Shown piece by piece: positions 16,885 to 22,247 of a stretch of 22,247 nt of DNA. The DNA lies in contig JAFGTI010000061.1 in NCBI GenBank assembly GCA_016934175.1, positions 1 through 22,247 of the forward strand, given 5' to 3'. The stretch comes from Acholeplasmataceae bacterium. Its GTDB lineage: Bacteria; Bacillota_I; Bacilli_A; Acholeplasmatales; Acholeplasmataceae. Every line of letters starts with the position of its first letter. Position 1 is the stretch's first letter. The notes below the pieces were generated by a model that made no database searches, was not told where the DNA came from, and saw nothing but the letters and a program-made list of their open reading frames with translations. A program made the translations under genes and the position numbers.

Positions 16885-17575
16885 GTTTGAAATACCTAAA
16901 GAAATCATCTATTGTTAAATTATTTAACTCAATCACGTTAGCTTGAGATTTTTCGGAAATGTCAATAATTTGATGAGCATCAGAGTTATGTATAATCATT
17001 TCATCTATTTTTTGTTTTCTAATGAAATCATTATCTACATTTTTTGTAAGTTCAATTCCATCCAAAGGATAATTCTTAAACCACATAGAACCGCTATGAG
17101 TACTCCTATCCAAATGAGCATAGAATAATAAGCAATCGTAATCAATCAATATCTCTTTTAATTTTGAAATGCTTAATTGTGTGGGTGACGATAGTAGATA
17201 TGGATACATATCAATAACCTCATCATCGATGTTAACAATTTGCTGTTCTCCATAAAAATCAATATCATAAGCTATTTTTGGAAGGTGTGATTCTAATATG
17301 TGATCAAATTTTAATGCTTCATCTACTGTTTTGAAATAGCATAACACATGAAAATTTTCATTAACAGTAATTTCAACTCCTGGAATAAATAACATATCAT
17401 AACTTTTTGATAATTCGGAACATACGCTAATTTGTTTTAATGAGTTATGATCTGTCACTGCAATAATATTTAACCCCTTGAGGTTTGCCATATTAAAAAT
17501 ATTATTTGGTGTCATTAAGACATCAGCACAAGGAGATAATACGGTATGTATATGTAAATCATAATAATATTTCAT
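16877..17575 (-). CDS. PHP domain metal-dependent phosphoesterase
   Basis: This 232-residue PHP-fold protein is predicted to hydrolyse a phosphoester with two or three bound metals. The metal motifs are in the right order: DLHIHT (H8, H10), VTDHN (D42, H43), PGVEIT (E68), H76, YAHLDR and NSDAHQI near the C-terminus. It has no polymerase or nuclease extension, so it resembles the YciV/TrpH-type small phosphoesterases or histidinol-phosphatase-like enzymes. It is embedded in the hydrogenase operon between a DRTGG gene (4-nt overlap) and an ATPase gene (8-nt overlap). Its substrate, perhaps a phosphoprotein or signalling nucleotide, is unknown. Confidence 0.85.
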   Translation of the reverse strand: MKYYYDLHIHTVLSPCADVLMTPNNIFNMANLKGLNIIAVTDHNSLKQISVCSELSKSYDMLFIPGVEITVNENFHVLCYFKTVDEALKFDHILESHLPKIAYDIDFYGEQQIVNIDDEVIDMYPYLLSSPTQLSISKLKEILIDYDCLLFYAHLDRSTHSGSMWFKNYPLDGIELTKNVDNDFIRKQKIDEMIIHNSDAHQIIDISEKSQANVIELNNLTIDDFFRYFKHG

Positions 17576-17901
17576 ATGATATTCCTAGAATGAAGATCTA
17601 TAATAACTTCATATGTCTTTAGTGGAGTTGATATGATAGCAATTCCTTCTTCATTTGCCTTGTCAATCATTTGTTGATCTATAGTTTTTGACTCGGTAAT
17701 GATGATGACTGGTAAATCAACCATCATTGCAGTAGCCACTGTATTAACATGAGAAATAATAGTAATCAAAATATTTGAAGATTTTGAACTTTTTATTGCT
17801 GCACTTAATAAATCTGTTGCATAACATCCCTTAAATTCAATATCTAATGAATCTTGAGTTAAAATTTCATAATGACTTGAAATTAGCTGACTAACTTTCA
17901 T
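17572..17901 (-). CDS. DRTGG domain protein (second copy)
   Basis: This 109-residue protein consists almost wholly of a DRTGG-type alpha/beta domain, the module also found in the N-terminal half of some phosphotransacetylases and beside CBS domains. Visible features are CYATDLLSAAI, ILITIISHVNTVATAMM, LPVIIITES and GIAIISTP, the usual order of strands. The DRTGG tetrapeptide itself is not kept. The ATG at 17901 has GAGG nine bases upstream; an in-frame TTG five codons earlier lies on that ribosome binding site. It overlaps the RsbW-like gene by 11 bases. Ligand binding (possibly a nucleotide or acyl-phosphate) is an inference. Confidence 0.78.
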   Translation of the reverse strand: MKVSQLISSHYEILTQDSLDIEFKGCYATDLLSAAIKSSKSSNILITIISHVNTVATAMMVDLPVIIITESKTIDQQMIDKANEEGIAIISTPLKTYEVIIDLHSRNII

Positions 17902-18322
17902 CGCTCTTGACCTCAATAAAAAAAGTGAGTTTCATGTGTGTGCCATCAATTTCAGATTCAAGCTCCATAATGTCAGCAGATCTTTTTATATTTGATAATC
18001 CTAACCCTGCACCAAATCCATTTTGATGATCAAGTTCTTTTGCAGTTGAATATCCTTCTTGCATAGCAAGTTCAATATCAAATATACCTGGACCATCATC
18101 ATAAAAATCTAATATAATTTGATTTTCATCCATATGAAAGATCACATAACCTCCCACAGAATGGATTACAACATTAATTTCTGCTTCATAAGAAGCTGAA
18201 CAAACTCTTTTAATCAAATAGTTATCAAGTTTAAGAGCTTTCAAAGTTCTTTTTATTTGGCTTGAGGCGCGTCCAGCTAGGTCATAGTTTCTAGCTATAA
18301 TTTGGAATTCCTGATCTACCAT
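17891..18322 (-). CDS. RsbW/SpoIIAB-like anti-sigma-factor ATPase
   Basis: This 143-residue GHKL-fold serine kinase-type protein is of the RsbW/RsbT class. The N box is in YEAEINVVIHS (E46-N50), the G1 box is DDGPGI (D75-I80), and the G2 box is GFGAGLGL (102-109). The size matches stand-alone anti-sigma kinases, which phosphorylate STAS anti-sigma antagonists or bind sigma factors. Neither partner is encoded in the window; the neighbours are DRTGG proteins instead. The ribosome binding site is weak and the start overlaps the first DRTGG gene by seven bases, so translation is probably coupled. Confidence 0.84.
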   Translation of the reverse strand: MVDQEFQIIARNYDLAGRASSQIKRTLKALKLDNYLIKRVCSASYEAEINVVIHSVGGYVIFHMDENQIILDFYDDGPGIFDIELAMQEGYSTAKELDHQNGFGAGLGLSNIKRSADIMELESEIDGTHMKLTFFIEVKSDES

Positions 18323-18699
18323 TGCTCGTCGTATTTGATGCCTTTAATACCCTCAGCATATAACTTACCACTTGCATTAAACATCGTTAAATCAGTTCCC
18401 AAAAGTAAAATTTTAGATTCTATAGCTAAATCTATTACTTTGAGTGACGGTATTTTGCCACGAACAAGCAATACGATTTCAACATCTAACATTTCTGCAG
18501 TTCTAATCGACTGATTCGTAGAAAGTCCTGTAATTAATATTGATTCTTGTAAAACGCGTTGATCTTTAACAGAATTTAAAATGAGTAATGCATCACTCAT
18601 CAAATCCGAACAAAATCCATAATTAATATCTTTATCTAGTAGAAGAGTTGGTGTATAAATCGTACAATCAAACTTCTTGATGATTTCACTTAATTTCAT
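18316..18699 (-). CDS. DRTGG domain protein (first copy)
   Basis: This 127-residue protein has the same fold as the second DRTGG gene. It reads CSDLMSDALLILN, ESILITGLSTNQSIRTAEML, VEIVLLVRGKIPS, then KILLLGTDLTMFNASGKLY. The last part (FNASGKLYAEGIKG) is longer than in the sister copy. Similarity between the two is in the pattern of hydrophobic strands rather than close identity, so they look like old paralogues. The ribosome binding site AAAGG lies nine bases before the ATG; the gene overlaps hydC by 14 bases. The partner is probably the RsbW-like ATPase next to it, but that is inference. Confidence 0.78.
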   Translation of the reverse strand: MKLSEIIKKFDCTIYTPTLLLDKDINYGFCSDLMSDALLILNSVKDQRVLQESILITGLSTNQSIRTAEMLDVEIVLLVRGKIPSLKVIDLAIESKILLLGTDLTMFNASGKLYAEGIKGIKYDEQW

Positions 18700-19186
18700 G
18701 CGTTTCAGCCTTTATCTCTTTTATGATTTGCTTAGCTTTTGTAATGCTTGCATTACCATAAATTTTATCAGCAACAGAAAATACAGGAGCTAATCCACAA
18801 GCACCAATGCATCTTGTTGCTTCCAAAGTAATTTCTCCATCTTTTGTAGTTTCACCAGCTTTAATGCCGAGTTCTTCTTCTAATGTGTCCATAATTGTTT
18901 GTGATCCTCTAACATAGCAAGCAGTTCCTAAACAAACACCAAGCGTTCTTCTTCCTTTTGGGGTTATCGAAAAATTGCTATAAAAGGTAACTACACCATT
19001 GATTTTTGCGACACTTTCGTTTAATTCCTTCGCAATTATTTTTTGTACAGAAATAGGGATATAACCGAATATATGTTGTGCATCGTGTAGTGTAGGCATT
19101 AAAGGCCCTGGTAACTCTTTATTCTTTTTTATTTGAGACTCAAAAAGTGCAAGCTTTTCACTCGTTATACGTGATCGTGTGTTCAT
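18686..19186 (-). CDS. hydC: Hydrogenase subunit HydC (NuoE-like, 24 kDa family)
   Basis: This 166-residue [2Fe-2S] subunit forms the NADH-oxidising module with HydB. A helical N-terminal part (LMPTLHDAQHIFGYIP) is followed by the thioredoxin fold with four cluster ligands C85, C90 (VCLGTAC), C126 and C130 (CIGAC). The length is normal for NuoE/HydC. It is the promoter-proximal gene of the 11-gene hydrogenase operon, with AAAGGAG at good spacing before the ATG. Five regulatory-type genes and a small ferredoxin separate it from hydB, although the three products should form one complex. Confidence 0.93.
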   Translation of the reverse strand: MNTRSRITSEKLALFESQIKKNKELPGPLMPTLHDAQHIFGYIPISVQKIIAKELNESVAKINGVVTFYSNFSITPKGRRTLGVCLGTACYVRGSQTIMDTLEEELGIKAGETTKDGEITLEATRCIGACGLAPVFSVADKIYGNASITKAKQIIKEIKAETHEIK

Positions 19187-19224
19187 ATGGAACTCCTTTG
19201 TAGGTATCGTTTGTTTACACTATA

Positions 19225-19233
19225 ATTATATCA
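19225..19233 (-). promoter_or_regulatory. Extended -10 promoter of the hydrogenase operon
   Basis: The minus strand reads TGATATAAT, predicting a start near 19218 and a leader of about 32 nt before hydC. No -35 is convincing at the usual distance (TTGACC lies 23 bases upstream). This nine-base box is identical to those of the U32 operon and of the calcium ATPase gene. Confidence 0.68.
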
Positions 19234-19239
19234 CTGATT
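19227..19239. repeat. 13-bp direct repeat, copy 1 (at the hydrogenase promoter)
   Basis: TATATCACTGATT occurs here, covering the upstream half of the hydC -10 box, and again at 19481-19493, just after the predicted calcium ATPase transcript start. It is a candidate binding site for a shared regulator. Confidence 0.5.
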
Positions 19240-19287
19240 TGTCATAAAAAAAAGGTCAAGTCAAATATGCTACATTACAATTTTCAA

Positions 19288-19301
19288 TGATAACGTTTTC
19301 C
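19288..19301. promoter_or_regulatory. Candidate CcpA (cre) site
   Basis: TGATAACGTTTTCC matches the cre consensus TGWNANCGNTNWCA at all but the last position. It lies about 60 bases upstream of the hydrogenase -10 in the divergent region. Short degenerate consensus, so tentative. Confidence 0.35.
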
Positions 19302-19329
19302 AATATAGAAGATAGTTTAGTTTCTTAAA

Positions 19330-19355
19330 AATCTAAATTTTATTAAATTTGGATT
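19330..19355. repeat. AT-rich inverted repeat in the divergent region
   Basis: The arms AATCTAAATTT and AAATTTGGATT pair over 11 positions with one T-G wobble around a 4-nt loop. Only a short T-run follows on the minus strand. It may be an operator or simple AT-rich chance. Confidence 0.35.
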
Positions 19356-19432
19356 AAAAATATTATGTCAAATTAAATTATTTTCGATTTATGCTATACA
19401 CTTATTTCAAATGTTTTTTTTCTTCTGTATTG

Positions 19433-19445
19433 GGTTATTTTAACC
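19433..19445. promoter_or_regulatory. Perfect small inverted repeat beside the ATPase promoter
   Basis: GGTTA-TTT-TAACC lies at the -35 region of the calcium ATPase promoter. Position and symmetry suggest an operator; its short arms leave chance possible. Confidence 0.35.
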
Positions 19446-19462
19446 TATGCTTTTTCATTTCA

Positions 19463-19471
19463 TGATATAAT
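19463..19471 (+). promoter_or_regulatory. Extended -10 promoter of the calcium ATPase gene
   Basis: The plus strand reads TGATATAAT with no clear -35. It predicts a start near 19478 and a leader of about 32 nt. Confidence 0.65.
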
Positions 19472-19480
19472 TAAACATCA

Positions 19481-19493
19481 TATATCACTGATT
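19481..19493. repeat. 13-bp direct repeat, copy 2 (ATPase leader)
   Basis: This is an exact second copy of TATATCACTGATT, placed at about +4 to +16 of the calcium ATPase transcript and in the same plus-strand orientation as copy 1. Confidence 0.5.
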
Positions 19494-19509
19494 CATGATG
19501 GAGGATTTT

Positions 19510-22185
19510 ATGCAAAAACAGAATCATCAATATTCTATTGAGGAACTTAATAATTTACTAGCAACAAATTTAGAAAACGGATTAACAGATGTAGAAGCGA
19601 ATCAAAGATTGACAATAAATGGTTTTAACCAATTAGATGAACCAAAAAAACGATCTTGGTTTCTTAAATTTATTGATCAAATCAAAGATTTTATGATTAT
19701 CGTGCTGATTGGTGCATCAGTTCTATCATTTGTCACAGGTGATATTGCTGAAGGCTTTTTAATTATTGGTATCGTTTTACTGAATGCAATACTTGGATTA
19801 TTTCAAGAAGCAAAAGCTGAAAAGGCATTAGCTTCTATTCGAGCATTAGCCTCACCACATGTCAAAGTAAAACGAAATAATATCGACCAAGTAATTGATG
19901 TTAAACAAATTGTTGTAGGCGATGTAGTCATTTTAGATGCTGGTGATTATGTTCCTGCTGATGTTAGAATTATAGAATCAATTAATCTTAAAGTGGATGA
20001 ATCAACATTAACTGGTGAAGCCATGCCAGTTGAAAAAAATTCTGATGTGATGTATGAAGAAAATATTCCATTAGGTGATCGCATCAATTTAGGATTCATG
20101 GGAACAGTTGTAACTTATGGAAGAGGAAAAGCTGTTGTATTATCAACAGGTATGCATACTGAATTAGGAAAAATAGCAACTTTATTAAATGAAACTAAAA
20201 ACGAACAAACTCCACTACAAAAGAGCATGGCACAGTTAGGTAAATTCCTTGCTGCTATTGCACTTATAATCACATTTATCATTTTTGCAATTACTATCAT
20301 TGAATCCTATTTATTTGGTGGAGGTGCAAGTTTTGAAGTATGGAAAGAAGCATTATTAACATCCATTGCTTTGGCCGTAGCTGCAATTCCAGAAGGGTTA
20401 CCAGCAATCATAACCATTGTGCTTGCTTTGGGTATGCAAAACCTAGTGAAGCAACAAGCAATTATTAGAACACTACCCGCTGTAGAAACTCTTGGTTCAA
20501 CTAGTATCATTTGTTCAGATAAAACGGGCACCTTAACACAAAATCTAATGACTGTAACCAAAGTGTATCTCTATAAAGAAGAAATCATTGTTAATGAAAT
20601 AAATGAAGTTTCATCAACATTGGAAAAAATGTCTATTTTTGGTGTACTATGTAACGATACAAAACTTCAGAAAACAGAAACCGGATATATAAAAATTGGT
20701 GATCCTACTGAAATTGCATTTACAGATTTAGCTCTAAATTTAAAACAAGATCCATTGACAATTATTCATGATTATCCAAGACTTTATGAATTACCCTTTG
20801 ATTCTGAAAGAAAACTCATGACGACAATTCATGATTTCAAAGAAGGCAGATTTGCTGTCATCAAAGGAGCTCCTGATGTAATTTTTAAACGCACATCTAA
20901 AATTGAAAATGGGTCTTTGTCTAATTTAAAGTTATTTGAAAATAAAAATCGTGAAATGGCAAATGAATCACTTAGAGTCCTCGCCGTTGCTTATAAGAAA
21001 ATATCTGTTGATGTAGATTTTAAAGCTACTGATCCTTCAACTTTTGAAGATGAATTGACCCTTATTGGATTAGTGGGAATGATGGATCCAGCAAGACCTG
21101 AAGTAAAAGATTCTATTGCTTTATGCGATAAAGCTGGCATCAAAACAATTATGATAACAGGTGATCATATCAATACTGCTGTTGCTATAGCTAAAGAGCT
21201 CAATATACTCTCTGGAGATGATCAAGCAATTACTGGTCATGAACTTGACTTGCTAAGTGAAGAAGAATATATAAAAGTATTTGATAAAATACGGGTCTAT
21301 GCAAGAGTGAGTCCTGAAAATAAGGTACGCATCGTTGATGTGTGGAGAAATTCAGGATATGTCGTTGCGATGACAGGTGATGGAGTCAATGATGCACCTT
21401 CGATTAAAAAAGCTGATATTGGCATAGCAATGGGAATCACAGGTACTGAAGTTGCAAAAGGTGCCGCAGATATGATTCTTACTGATGATAATTTTTCAAC
21501 AATCGTTAATGCTGTAAGCGAAGGACGAACAATCTTCTCTAATATTAAAAAAGCAATTCATTTCTTGCTCAGTTGTAATATTGGTGAAATTATTACTATC
21601 TTTTTAGGAACTAGTATTGGTATACTTATCTTCAGTCAAAGGGTCACGACACTAACTGCTGTTCAAATCTTGTGGGTCAATTTAGTTACTGATTCATTAA
21701 TGGCAATCGCATTAGGTCTAGATCCTAAAGATAAAAACATCATGAATGAAAATCCAAGAGATAGTAGTCAATCTATCTTTGCTGATGGTTTAGGAAAACG
21801 TATTGCTTGGCAAGGTTTGATGTTAGGTATTATTTCTTTTTCGGCTTATATAATTGGTTGGAACATGACCAGTGATCCTACAATGAGAATGATAACTGCA
21901 CAAACAATGACATTCATCGTCTTAGCAATTTCTCAACTGGTTCATGCTTTTAATGTAAGAAGTCATAAAAGTTCAGCTTTCAAAGTTGGCAAAAACAAAT
22001 ATTTGCTTTATGCATTTAGTTTGAGTTTTCTACTGCAAATCCTAGTTGTCACATTACCTTTTTCAAGGAATATTTTCAAAATAGTAATGCCTACTATGAT
22101 TCAATGGGTTATTATTGCAGGTTTAGTTTTATTACCTCTACTCATAGTTGAACTTGTAAAATTTATAAAAAATAAGTTTGAATAA
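19510..22185 (+). CDS. P-type calcium-transporting ATPase (P2A/SERCA-like)
   Basis: This 891-residue membrane pump is predicted to export Ca2+ from the cytoplasm. It has the N-terminal cation-ATPase domain, actuator motif TGEA (168-171), ion-binding PEGLP (294-298), phosphorylation motif DKTGTLT with D337, KGAPD in the nucleotide domain, and hinge MTGDGVNDAP (about 620). The M5 segment CNIGEIITIF and M6 WVNLVTDSL keep SERCA-type Ca2+ ligands. In M8 the position of SERCA Glu908 appears to be Gln. These features, with no Na/K or H+ pump signatures, favour calcium. The start is the ATG at 19510, five bases after GGAGG; an in-frame ATG pair at 19495 sits on and before that site. No clear terminator is seen in the 62 bases after the stop. 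Confidence 0.92.
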   Translation: MQKQNHQYSIEELNNLLATNLENGLTDVEANQRLTINGFNQLDEPKKRSWFLKFIDQIKDFMIIVLIGASVLSFVTGDIAEGFLIIGIVLLNAILGLFQEAKAEKALASIRALASPHVKVKRNNIDQVIDVKQIVVGDVVILDAGDYVPADVRIIESINLKVDESTLTGEAMPVEKNSDVMYEENIPLGDRINLGFMGTVVTYGRGKAVVLSTGMHTELGKIATLLNETKNEQTPLQKSMAQLGKFLAAIALIITFIIFAITIIESYLFGGGASFEVWKEALLTSIALAVAAIPEGLPAIITIVLALGMQNLVKQQAIIRTLPAVETLGSTSIICSDKTGTLTQNLMTVTKVYLYKEEIIVNEINEVSSTLEKMSIFGVLCNDTKLQKTETGYIKIGDPTEIAFTDLALNLKQDPLTIIHDYPRLYELPFDSERKLMTTIHDFKEGRFAVIKGAPDVIFKRTSKIENGSLSNLKLFENKNREMANESLRVLAVAYKKISVDVDFKATDPSTFEDELTLIGLVGMMDPARPEVKDSIALCDKAGIKTIMITGDHINTAVAIAKELNILSGDDQAITGHELDLLSEEEYIKVFDKIRVYARVSPENKVRIVDVWRNSGYVVAMTGDGVNDAPSIKKADIGIAMGITGTEVAKGAADMILTDDNFSTIVNAVSEGRTIFSNIKKAIHFLLSCNIGEIITIFLGTSIGILIFSQRVTTLTAVQILWVNLVTDSLMAIALGLDPKDKNIMNENPRDSSQSIFADGLGKRIAWQGLMLGIISFSAYIIGWNMTSDPTMRMITAQTMTFIVLAISQLVHAFNVRSHKSSAFKVGKNKYLLYAFSLSFLLQILVVTLPFSRNIFKIVMPTMIQWVIIAGLVLLPLLIVELVKFIKNKFE

Positions 22186-22247
22186 AAAAAGGTTTTTTAA
22201 AAGATTGTAACCACCTTTAGCATAATTATAGAGCCCCTTAAAAAAAT

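Noticed and set aside
19200..19245. Rex (NADH-sensing repressor) operator at the hydrogenase promoter
   Set aside because: TTGTTTACAC resembles a half site, but no inverted partner is at the correct spacing.
22186..22247. Terminator after the calcium ATPase
   Set aside because: AAAGGT/ACCTTT can pair only across a 20-base loop and no T-run follows; the support is too weak.

Overview
The window is AT-rich bacterial chromosome using the standard code (TGG for Trp, TGA as a frequent stop), with dense Firmicutes-style genes, strong Shine-Dalgarno sites and several TGnTATAAT promoters. An [FeFe]-hydrogenase operon, a lipoprotein signal and the membrane-glycolipid type of glycosyltransferase point to a fermentative anaerobe of the low-GC Firmicutes or the Mollicutes relatives that keep UGA as stop (Acholeplasma/Izemoplasma-like). 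That placement is inference. No mobile element, CRISPR array, rRNA or tRNA was seen.

Left part (1-10.5 kb): small housekeeping and accessory units. All genes but one are on the minus strand. They are a U32 peptidase/glycosyltransferase pair, a short-chain dehydrogenase, a membrane-anchored M28 metallopeptidase, a DUF554/methyltransferase pair, an aldo/keto reductase, and two convergent serine esterases that share a bidirectional terminator. Several of these units are bounded by clear rho-independent terminators. Many gene starts were moved to an ATG just downstream of a good ribosome binding site.

Centre (10.5-19.2 kb): an 11-gene minus-strand transcription unit with mostly overlapping genes. 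It encodes a trimeric NADH-linked [FeFe]-hydrogenase (NuoE-like HydC, NuoF-like HydB, HydA). Inserted between hydC and hydB are five small regulatory-looking genes (DRTGG, RsbW-like ATPase, DRTGG, PHP phosphoesterase, histidine-kinase-type ATPase) and a small [2Fe-2S] protein. The unit ends with a substrate-binding lipoprotein and an ABC permease that have no ATPase gene beside them. HydA carries TSCSP in place of the canonical TSCCP at the H-cluster, so the usual proton-relay cysteine is a serine. The likely job is to reoxidise NADH (with or without ferredoxin) by evolving H2, under control of the embedded cassette.

Between this unit and the neighbouring esterase is what looks like an unannotated small RNA of about 79 nt. 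It has a near-consensus promoter, a 5' hairpin and a 12-bp terminator hairpin with a C7 loop.

Right part (19.2-22.2 kb): a 323-nt divergent control region followed by a plus-strand P-type calcium ATPase. The control region holds two extended -10 promoters, a 13-bp direct repeat placed at both promoters, a cre-like site and two inverted repeats.
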